7,843 nucleotides of DNA from positions 1-7,843 of the forward strand of contig FMXS01000039.1 of assembly GCA_900104495.1 (NCBI GenBank), written 5' to 3'. Positions 1 through 5,252 of this stretch are shown here, piece by piece. Position numbers and translations under genes: made by a program. Source of the stretch: Ruminococcaceae bacterium FB2012 (GTDB lineage: Bacteria > Bacillota > Clostridia > Oscillospirales > Ruminococcaceae). The first letter of the stretch is position 1; the number at the start of each line of letters is the position of its first letter. A model generated the notes under the pieces. It did not search any database and was not told the origin of the DNA. It saw only the letters and a list, made by a program, of their open reading frames with translations.

Positions 1-47
1 GGCGTATCTACGCTGTTTGAGCCCTTGTCATCTTTTTTGTTCGCCAT
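1..47 (-). CDS. Possible N-terminus of an unknown protein, cut by the window edge
   Basis: On the minus strand an ATG at 47 opens a frame reading MANKKDDKGSNSVDTP, which stays open to the edge of the window. The peptide is charged and polar and I do not recognise it. The ATG lies only three bases beyond the CCA end of the tRNA fragment, so there is no room for a normal ribosome binding site outside tRNA sequence. It may be a chance frame or part of a longer one. If the tRNA fragment is an attachment site, this sequence is the chromosomal flank rather than the element. Confidence 0.25.
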   Translation of the reverse strand, partial: MANKKDDKGSNSVDT

Positions 48-50
48 AGA

Positions 51-95
51 TGGCGCGCTGCAAGGGACTCGAACCCCTGACCTACTGGTTCGTAG
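51..95 (-). other. 3' half of tRNA-Arg(ACG): probable attachment site (att) scar
   Basis: Read on the minus strand, these 45 nt match positions 32-76 of a tRNA. The anticodon loop is CUACGAA (anticodon ACG, Arg), followed by the 3' anticodon strand CCAGU and the variable loop AGGUC. The T arm AGGGG-UUCGAGU-CCCUU pairs perfectly. Then come the acceptor strand GCAGCGC, discriminator G and encoded CCA. The 5' strand expected next (ACUGG and the D arm) is absent, because sequence beyond 95 diverges at once. A tRNA cut exactly in the anticodon loop is the usual product of tyrosine-recombinase integration. By this geometry the element lies to the right and the intact tRNA beyond its other end. The short inverted repeat GTTC-gtagt-GAAC (88-100) centred on the break could be the core recombinase site. 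Confidence 0.8.
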
Positions 96-153
96 TGAAC
101 GAGCGTTCTTATAGCCACACGTTTGTTTCTGCAATTATTTTAAGTTTTGCGCG

Positions 154-165
154 GTTTCGTGAAAC
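154..165. repeat. Short inverted repeat near the att scar
   Basis: GTTTC-gt-GAAAC is a perfect 5-bp inverted repeat with a 2-bp centre in the non-coding stretch between the tRNA fragment and the first gene. It could be a protein-binding site of the recombination region. It is short enough to be chance. Confidence 0.25.
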
Positions 166-213
166 ATAACATCAGGTGATCTGAGGTCATTTTCGGCTGG
201 TTTTCGGGAAATT

Positions 214-232
214 AGTGCCCTAAAAGTGCCCT
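214..232. repeat. Direct repeats AGTGCCCT x2, possible integrase arm sites
   Basis: AGTGCCCT occurs at 214-221 and again at 225-232, an 11-bp spacing that is about one helical turn. CTGAGGT also occurs at 181-187 and 231-237. The pair sits about 120 bp from the att scar, where integrase arm-type or excisionase sites are expected. Apart from these repeats, nothing else is recognisable between 96 and 300. The assignment is inferred from position and spacing only. Confidence 0.35.
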
Positions 233-300
233 GAGGTTTCGGAGGCGGGGTGAAATTGATAGGGATTTATGAAGGTGAGGGTATAAGATCACATCGGATA

Positions 301-648
301 TTAATAAGGAAACTCCGGCTCGATCTTGAAATCAATACTGGCTGCTTCGAGCTTTTCCTTTATTGCCTTAACTTCAACAGCCTGTCCGTGAAAAACCTCT
401 ACCGGAGCTTTTTCAATCAGCTTCTTGGCTTCAATATAATTGCAATTGGCAACACCAGCAACAATTTTTAACATCTCAATATCTGTTTTGTTGGAAGTAG
501 AAATCAAAATATGATAATCTGTTGTGTCGGTTTCATATGGCTCAAAGAATGATGATGCAACTGCATCTCCACAATTATCACATATCCATGATATAGAGTG
601 TCCATCTTTTTTGTATCTCATTTCTACTCCGCATTTGTCACAAATCAT
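301..648 (-). CDS. Zinc-ribbon protein with L7/L12-like C-terminal domain, candidate toxin immunity protein
   Basis: This 115-residue soluble protein has two visible parts. Residues 1-30 carry a zinc ribbon of the form CxxC-x16-CxxC (C3, C6, C23, C26). Residues about 52-110 resemble the C-terminal domain of ribosomal protein L7/L12: a helix, then an EAKKLIEKAPVEV motif, then a KEKLEAA helix before a final strand ending IEPEFPY. The start is well supported by AAGGAGG at 657-663, eight bases upstream of the ATG. The ATG overlaps the TGA of the toxin-like frame (ATGA), so the two were probably translationally coupled. Gene order and overlap are those of a polymorphic toxin with its immunity partner, so an immunity role is the best inference. 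The fold does not prove it. A translation- or transcription-associated zinc-ribbon protein is the alternative. No terminator is evident downstream. Confidence 0.7.
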   Translation of the reverse strand: MICDKCGVEMRYKKDGHSISWICDNCGDAVASSFFEPYETDTTDYHILISTSNKTDIEMLKIVAGVANCNYIEAKKLIEKAPVEVFHGQAVEVKAIKEKLEAASIDFKIEPEFPY

Positions 649-932
649 TTTTTCTTCCTCCTTTGTGGATAAAAGGTTCTAAATCTACCAGGCGCACTGA
701 AATCTTCAACAAGCCTACCATTGACTGTTTTCCCAGCTGTTACATAATATTTTCCGCTTGGTTTCGCCCATAGAATATCTGTAGGGGCTTTAACAGGGAT
801 ATTTAACTTATTAGCCAGATTCTGTGCAAATCCTGTATCAAGTTTTCCTGTGCTGCAGGACAGTAAACGTATTGCTTTTCCATTATAATTCTTATCCTGC
901 TTGAATAGCTTTGCAGCGACACGATGGTTGAC
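645..932 (-). pseudogene. Orphan C-terminal fragment of a polymorphic-toxin-like protein
   Basis: A clean frame of 95 codons, with no start codon of its own, ends at the TGA in 645-647. It begins near VNHRVAAKLF and contains IRLLSCSTGK, GFAQNLANKLNIPVKAP, then NGRLVEDF and a basic tail FYPQRRKKK. From memory, an RLLSCxTG motif followed by FAQ-LANKL and a closing NGRL-F-P segment is seen at the very end of large Firmicutes secreted toxins (RHS/YD or LXG type). The 5' part, including export and repeat regions, is absent. The frame abuts the permease gene in a different phase near 930. Base composition is AT-richer than the permease and matches the immunity-like gene, so these two are probably one ancestral unit. 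Nothing shows that the fragment is expressed. The fine functional class of the toxin cannot be told from this piece. Confidence 0.65.
657..663 (-). promoter_or_regulatory. Ribosome binding site AAGGAGG of the immunity-like gene
   Basis: On the minus strand AAGGAGG lies eight bases before the ATG at 648 and within the last codons of the toxin-like frame. It fixes the start of the downstream gene and shows the two reading frames belong together. Confidence 0.75.
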
Positions 933-2752
933 ATATCGAATTTTCCAAGTATGATATGCGCCCCGATGACGCCTATAAGGTCGGTCAGAAGTATCAGCCC
1001 GAAGAGCTTTTTGTTGCGGTCAAGTAGGTTCGCTCCGAGAATTTTCCGCACGCATATCTCCTTGGCGTTGACCTTGTATTCGAGAGTAAGTATTGAGATA
1101 AGCAGCGTCAGCTCAAAGACCGCCGCGCATATCAGCGAGAGGATAAGTATGACCGAAAATGTCTGCGCCGAGCCCTTGTAGTGCAGGAAATTCCCGAACA
1201 CATCTATGCGCTCAAAACTGATATCGGGGTCTGCGTTGGCTTTGGCGAAAGCCTCGAATTCCTCCGCGCTGATCTTCACGATATGCCCCGAGGCGCGGTC
1301 CAGCTGTTCGGCGGCTTTATCGTTGGGAGTATAGATGATTATGGGAGAATCCAGGCTTGCAAACTTCTGGATGTCCTTGTTGTCGAGGACGGGCAGGCTG
1401 CCGCTCTTGTATCGCCGCTCGGTTATATCGAGTTTTATCGGTTCGTCGGGATCTTCGGAAAGCCATTCAAGCTCGGAGCGCACAGCTTCTATATCCTCCG
1501 GCGCTGCCCTGTCGGGGATAAGCAGCAGGCTGCGTTCGCGGTCGCTGTCGGAAAGTCCGGGGATGCCGAGCCGCATAAGGTCGAAGCCCCCGCGTCCTAT
1601 CACCGCAAGGCTGATGCCGTCCTCGCGCCCGACTTGGATCTGCTGTGCAGAACTGACGATGCTTTCCCGCCCGCTTACAAGCTGCTCCCGCAGTTCGTAG
1701 ACCTTCTGATTCAGATTTCGGAAATCATACATAGCCTGTTCATCATCGAAATCGGGGAGAATGTTTGACTGAACGCTGATATACGAATAGCCCTTCAGCT
1801 TTTCCATTTCGTCATAAACTTTAAGGTCGCTGCCGAGCTCGGAGAGAAGTGTCACGCAATAGACTGCCGCAGTAATCACGCCAAGGGCGGCAAAGGCTTT
1901 CATCACATAGTTGAAGTAAAGCAGCCGAGCGGCGGGTTCACCGTCACGCAGAGCGCGGAAAAGATCGGTCTTGTAGAATATCAGATAGGCGAGGCTGTTC
2001 AGCACAAGCAGTATCAGCCAATGCAGAACGATCGTCCGCAGGTTCATATTGACTGCCGTAACAAAGCTGAGTATCAGCGAAATGCCGAGGAAAGAACCTG
2101 TTATGCCTATTGTATCAATTAGAATATTTCTCCCCACAAGCCCCCGCAGCCTGTTGCCGAGAACGAGGGTCACAGCGGCAGTCTTGTACTGCGAAAAGAT
2201 GTCATAGACCGTCACAGCGAGGGTCATTACGATAATGAATATCCACGCGATCTCAAAGGCGATCTCATAACGCGCATCCTTTGTAGGAGACTGAACCGAT
2301 ACATCTCCTGCGATCCCGCCGAGATATTCCCGTAAGGACTGGGCTGCCTGTTCGTCACAAAACAGAGCCGGATCATCGTATGTATCCTCCGCTGTCAGAT
2401 CAGACGTAGGGTGCAGTTCGTAAGCGCAGTCACCGACAATAACGCTGTCATAGTGCAGAGAAGAAAGACCGAGCCTGCCGCGGAGCTTGTCCTCGGAAAT
2501 GCCGGCATAAAAGATCTTGTACCGTGTGCTGTGGTTTGGATCGGTGCTGTCATTCGTGAAAAACACAGCTCCGCCCATTTCGGGCATATTTGTCATCGCT
2601 TCGGTGAACTCCGCCTTTGGGCAGCGGGTGAGATAAACCGTACTGAACTCGCTGCTCTGCCGCGAACCGAGGCGGGTGTTGGTGAATTCCCCAAGCATCA
2701 GCACGATTATCAGCAGGAACACCGAGAGCATTGTGAACTTTATTGTTTTCAT
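803..2752 (-). pseudogene. FtsX/DUF1430-like ABC transporter permease, 3'-truncated and fused to foreign sequence
   Basis: The 649-residue frame has a membrane segment at 6-21 and an extracytoplasmic domain at about 22-160. Membrane segments follow at about 164-184, 210-234, 240-260 and 283-304. A second large external domain covers about 305-528, then segments at 530-555 and 583-602. The loop between the last two carries KEICVRKILGANLLDRNKKLF, which resembles the permease signature of the bacteriocin-associated integral membrane (DUF1430, FtsX-like) family. I chose the ATG at 2752 because GGGAG stands eight bases upstream and a promoter fits it. The longer start at 2779 lies within four bases of the -10 box, ahead of any plausible transcript start. 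After about residue 610 the protein runs out of phase through the toxin-like region, adding about 38 unrelated polar residues and losing the expected last membrane helix. It would work with an ABC ATPase, which is not present in the window, exporting or giving protection against a peptide. It is probably non-functional. Confidence 0.7.
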
Positions 2753-2783
2753 ATTTCTGTCTCCCGAAATTGTTGTCAATATA

Positions 2784-2812
2784 AATATATCACAAAGAGT
2801 GTATCAAGTCAA
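2784..2812 (-). promoter_or_regulatory. Sigma-A promoter of the permease gene
   Basis: On the minus strand TTGACT (2807-2812) and TATATT (2784-2789) are separated by exactly 17 bp, 30-60 bp upstream of the ATG at 2752. The imperfect palindrome GTAT-n7-ATAC (2801-2815) overlaps the -35 box and could be an operator, though this is weak. Confidence 0.6.
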
Positions 2813-2817
2813 TACTG

Positions 2818-2846
2818 TTGACAGGCGGGGCGAGGTTTGATATAAT
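2818..2846 (+). promoter_or_regulatory. Perfect consensus sigma-A promoter of the membrane-protein gene
   Basis: TTGACA (2818-2823), a 17-bp spacer and TATAAT (2841-2846) match the sigma-A consensus at all twelve positions. Transcription should start near 2853, followed by AAGGAG at 2862-2867 and the ATG at 2877. The -35 boxes of this and the opposing permease promoter are five bases apart, so a bound repressor or polymerase would affect both. Confidence 0.8.
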
Positions 2847-2876
2847 GGTATTACAGACTTTAAGGAGATAACAGCT

Positions 2877-3491
2877 ATGGAACAAAATCTCAGCAGCTTT
2901 TCGGCAGCCGCCACCGCCAAGCCCGCAAAAAAGAAAATGAGCAGGACAAAGCTTGTGCTGATAATTATCGGCGGGGTCATTGCTTTGCTTGTCATCGGTA
3001 ATATTATTCTGAATATCAGATACAATGTTGCTGTTGTTACTCCTATCCACGATGCGGCGGAGGCTGAATATACCAAGAGCGACTCGGAGCGCGGAGGACA
3101 GAATTACGTCAAGATGACCGAGATAAACGGCATCCCCGCGAGACTCAGCCTGCGTGTCCCCTCGGGGAGCTCTTACGGTGTGATCATGGTGCTTCGCCCG
3201 CAGGAACCGTATAATATCGACGGCAGCGATTATGATATTGCTATTGATTTCAGCACCTCCAAATTCCCATGGGATGACAAAATTTTCTTCGGCTGGTCAT
3301 ACGGAAGCAGCGAGCATTCTTCCACGGCAATGGGAGTCGAGATCAGCAAGGACGGCACCCCCTTCGGCAGCGATTACGACAGACTATCCCCGGATGACAG
3401 ACTGATGCTCGCAAAAATGAAGGAGTATTATATGCCGATGCTTGAATACGTCAAGGCGGAGTATGAAAGGCTGATCGAGCAGTACAAATGA
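2877..3491 (+). CDS. Membrane-anchored protein of unknown function
   Basis: The 204-residue protein has a lysine-rich cytoplasmic N-terminus (residues 1-24, with KPAKKKMSRTK). A single strong membrane helix follows at about 25-47 (LVLIIIGGVIALLVIGNIIL). An external domain of about 155 residues completes it, rich in Ser, Asp and Tyr, with features such as WDDKIFFGWSYG. There is no lipobox or signal peptidase site, so it stays anchored with the C-terminus outside, if the positive-inside rule holds. The start is set by AAGGAG nine bases upstream and by a perfect promoter. I do not recognise the family. It is transcribed divergently from the permease and could be an accessory or immunity component of the same bacteriocin-type system, but only its position suggests this. 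An intrinsic terminator ends it as a one-gene unit. Confidence 0.75.
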   Translation: MEQNLSSFSAAATAKPAKKKMSRTKLVLIIIGGVIALLVIGNIILNIRYNVAVVTPIHDAAEAEYTKSDSERGGQNYVKMTEINGIPARLSLRVPSGSSYGVIMVLRPQEPYNIDGSDYDIAIDFSTSKFPWDDKIFFGWSYGSSEHSSTAMGVEISKDGTPFGSDYDRLSPDDRLMLAKMKEYYMPMLEYVKAEYERLIEQYK

Positions 3492-3504
3492 TAACAACAG
3501 CTTT

Positions 3505-3539
3505 GCAGCACTTGTTTGACGGGTGCTGCTTTTGTTTTC
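3505..3539 (+). terminator. Intrinsic terminator of the membrane-protein gene
   Basis: GCAGCAC (3505-3511) pairs perfectly with GTGCTGC (3523-3529) across an 11-base loop and is followed by TTTTGTTTTC. It lies 14 bases after the stop codon. There is no T tract on the opposite strand, so it serves only the plus-strand gene. The convergent gene ends at 3540. Confidence 0.8.
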
Positions 3540-4541
3540 TCAATCCACCCCGTGAATAACCCCTCTGAACTCCTCCTCCGAGATCATTCCCGCAAGGAAT
3601 GCAGCCTTTGCTCCGTGCAGCTCCTTGAGCCAATCATAATACTCTCCGTAGGTCATATCCTTCCCCTCTTTTTCGTTTTCGAGCTTCAGCTCATAACGCT
3701 CGACACGGCGGTAGTTGCGGTTGATCGCTCTGTCGTAATCAGCCAGCAGCTCGCTGTGTTTCAGCTTCGATCTATATATCAATTGCGGTCCGATCTGCTT
3801 GCAGGTGCGGCCGTCATCAGTCCTGACCCGATCACAGTATCGGGTCTTTTTCTTTGTCTGCGGGATGAAAAAATGTCCGCAGTAATCACATTGGCTGAGT
3901 CCCACTTCGTACTCCATGACCTGCATGAAAATGTACCAAATATAATCGGGCAGATTTTCAAATCGGTATCCCCGGTTGTAGGGCAGGGTCGGCCTTGTCA
4001 TGTAAAACATCTTTTCGTTCACGTCCTTGTGTGCGATGATCTGTTCAAGCTGCATTTTGAAAAGAGTTTCTCTTCCTGTGAAAATCCGGTTGACCTTTTC
4101 AAGATGAGTGCCTTCGATACGGCAATACTGATCTGCAACCGTGAAGAACATTGCCTGAGCGTGGATGACGTGATACAACGCATTCACGGCCTGATCTTTG
4201 AAAATATACAGCTCGTCGGAATGGTTTATTTCCGCATATCTTCCGTCAAAAACCGTAGTGAGCAGAAAGCTGTATACGGGCTCGTCAACGCAGAAATTTC
4301 CTGCGATCCAGCCGATAGTATTAAATGTTTTCATAAGCTCCTCAAGGGAAGTGTTCTCCTTTGTCTGAGCTTTCAGTCTGTCAAGCACACGCTTCAAGGG
4401 ATCGAGATCGATCTTAAGAAAGTTGATAAGCTGTTCAGCAAATGTGACTTCCGATAGTTCCTTTGCGTGTTTGCCGTCGATCATAAAGCGCCTGATCTTG
4501 TTTCCGTTTGGAAAAACATACAGTCCCCGCGATAAATACAT
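3540..4541 (-). CDS. DUF6076-like protein with C-terminal Cys4 zinc finger
   Basis: The 333-residue soluble protein has a largely alpha-helical region up to about 210. A zinc-finger module follows with C218, C221, C236 and C247 (CxxC-x14-C-x10-C), in the context CDYCGHFFIPQTKKKTRYCD and then GRTCKQIGP. The tail from 255 to 333 is basic and helical. The Cys4 layout and the RYCD/CKQIG wording agree with DUF6076, a family common on Clostridia accessory elements and related in style to CGNR zinc fingers. A nucleic-acid-binding or regulatory role is inferred, and no enzyme motif is seen. The ATG at 4541 is supported by GGAGGA seven bases upstream and by an extended -10 promoter. It converges on the membrane-protein gene and diverges from the structured non-coding region. 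Confidence 0.75.
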   Translation of the reverse strand: MYLSRGLYVFPNGNKIRRFMIDGKHAKELSEVTFAEQLINFLKIDLDPLKRVLDRLKAQTKENTSLEELMKTFNTIGWIAGNFCVDEPVYSFLLTTVFDGRYAEINHSDELYIFKDQAVNALYHVIHAQAMFFTVADQYCRIEGTHLEKVNRIFTGRETLFKMQLEQIIAHKDVNEKMFYMTRPTLPYNRGYRFENLPDYIWYIFMQVMEYEVGLSQCDYCGHFFIPQTKKKTRYCDRVRTDDGRTCKQIGPQLIYRSKLKHSELLADYDRAINRNYRRVERYELKLENEKEGKDMTYGEYYDWLKELHGAKAAFLAGMISEEEFRGVIHGVD

Positions 4542-4569
4542 AACGATTCCTCCGTTTCATGATATCTTT

Positions 4570-4598
4570 ATTATACCACACCCGATTTGGAATTGGAA
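4570..4598 (-). promoter_or_regulatory. Extended -10 promoter of the DUF6076-like gene
   Basis: On the minus strand TGgTATAAT gives a perfect -10 box (4570-4575) with an upstream TG. At 17 bp only a weak -35 (TTCCAA, 3 of 6) is found, which is usual for extended -10 promoters. The predicted start leaves a short leader of about 20 bases with GGAGGA before the ATG. Confidence 0.6.
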
Positions 4599-4615
4599 GT
4601 GCTTTCGGTTACAAA
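4587..4615 (+). promoter_or_regulatory. Possible promoter for the structured region
   Basis: TTGGAA (4587-4592, 4 of 6) and TACAAA (4610-4615, 4 of 6) are 17 bp apart on the plus strand. They would start transcription near 4622, just before the first long-range helix of the structured region. The match is modest. Confidence 0.3.
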
Positions 4616-4628
4616 AGAAATGAAACTT

Positions 4629-5145
4629 GTGTTAGAATTGAGAGTTCCATTTCGCATTTAAAACATCGTAAATCCGTGTTAGACTTAAAATAGAGTAAAA
4701 GGCTCTCAAAAGTTGCAGCTTGAAAATTGAATATGGGATCAGCAAGTTACGTTGTTCTCGATGGCGGGGTGATGAGCCGTGCCAGCCGGCGTTAAGCCGT
4801 TCCGCAAAGCGCAGTTGCGGAGAAGCGATGAAAGTCGGGAATAGATACTTACACCCAGCCTTAGTCCGAGCGTGATAAGAACGTCGCAGGCATAGGGGGT
4901 GTGCGAGGGTGGCCAAGCATTTAGGTCATCTATGAGTCCGAGGTGCAGTCGGGCGGCTTCTGATCCAGTCAGGCGGAGTTCGGCGGAAACTGCCGTGCAA
5001 TGCACAGTAAGTCTGTGATGCTTCACGCACTCCGACCTGACCCGTTCGTGATTTTTAGGTTATGTAAGCCGAACACAGCCGAACAGTTTTTCCTTTCGGG
5101 CAGTACCCCGACTTGAAAAAACTGTGCGCCTGCAAACGGCTGAAA
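4629..5145 (+). ncRNA. Candidate large structured non-coding RNA (or structured origin) upstream of the ATPase
   Basis: No frame here has a ribosome binding site or a recognisable protein. The stretch carries many complementary pairs in a nested order. A long-range TTGAGAG/CTCTCAA pair joins 4638-4644 to 4703-4709. A hairpin TCCGCAA-n7-TTGCGGA spans 4801-4821. ACACCC (4851-4856) pairs with GGGTGT (4897-4902), and GTCCGA-n7-TCGGGC forms at 4936-4954. A 12-bp helix of 4968-4979 with 5029-5041 has a single bulged A and encloses two hairpins, CGGCGG-aaa-CTGCCG (4981-4995) and CACAG-n5-CTGTG (5003-5017). A nested hairpin follows at 5076-5142. The centre is GC-richer than the flanks, as is common for RNA genes in AT-rich surroundings. 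Large ornate RNAs such as ROOL or GOLLD occur in such elements, but I cannot match this sequence to either. A plasmid-type origin is the alternative. Ends are approximate and strand is chosen from the downstream gene. Confidence 0.5.
5076..5142. repeat. Nested three-tier inverted repeat
   Basis: CAGCCG (5076-5081) pairs with CGGCTG (5137-5142). Inside, ACAGTTTTT (5083-5091) pairs with AAAAACTGT (5117-5125). Inside that, TCGGG (5096-5100) pairs with CCCGA (5107-5111) around a 6-base loop. All three are perfect. A tandem GCCGAACA (5068-5075 and 5078-5085, 10-bp period) leads into it. It lies about 110 bp upstream of the ATPase start. It could be the 3' domain of the structured RNA, an attenuator, or a single-strand or origin hairpin. 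The lack of a T tract after it argues against a simple terminator. Confidence 0.7.
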
Positions 5146-5154
5146 AAACGGCAA

Positions 5155-5183
5155 CTGACATAGGGTTTCAGTAAATAAATACT
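5155..5183 (+). promoter_or_regulatory. Possible promoter of the ATPase gene
   Basis: CTGACA (5155-5160, 5 of 6) and AATACT (5178-5183, 4 of 6) are spaced 17 bp apart, about 60 bp upstream of the ribosome binding site. If real, the ATPase can be transcribed separately from the structured region. Confidence 0.35.
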
Positions 5184-5240
5184 GCTCCCACTTTTACATA
5201 CCAACATAGGGAGGTGACAATTTGAAAATCTCAAAGGAAA

Positions 5241-5245
5241 GGAGG
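5241..5245 (+). promoter_or_regulatory. Ribosome binding site that selects the ATPase start
   Basis: GGAGG within AAAGGAGGAATG lies one base from the ATG at 5247 but seven bases from the ATG at 5253. The second ATG therefore has the normal spacing and is preferred. Confidence 0.7.
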
Positions 5246-5252
5246 AATGCCA

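Noticed and set aside
51..126. A complete tRNA gene
   Set aside because: Only positions 32-76 are present. No sequence at 96-126 forms the 5' anticodon strand, D arm or 5' acceptor.
1181..1768. Long plus-strand frame of 195 codons inside the permease region
   Set aside because: It is opposite the permease gene, lacks a ribosome binding site and its residues show no family features.
3516..4457. 313-codon plus-strand frame
   Set aside because: It is antisense to the DUF6076-like gene, which has a ribosome binding site, a promoter and a clear zinc finger. The antisense frame has none.
4629..4740. tracrRNA or CRISPR remnant
   Set aside because: There are only two short repeats, no regular spacers and no cas gene. 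The A-rich anti-repeat-like stretch has no partner.
4632..5026. Two overlapping minus-strand frames of 94 and 95 codons
   Set aside because: No ribosome binding site, unusual Arg/His/Cys-rich composition, and both lie over paired stems better explained as structure.
4740..5040. Group II intron or RNase P RNA
   Set aside because: GTGCGAGGG and GATGAAAGTCGGG recall these classes, but no domain V hairpin and no RNase P core sequence could be found, and there is no intron-encoded reverse transcriptase.
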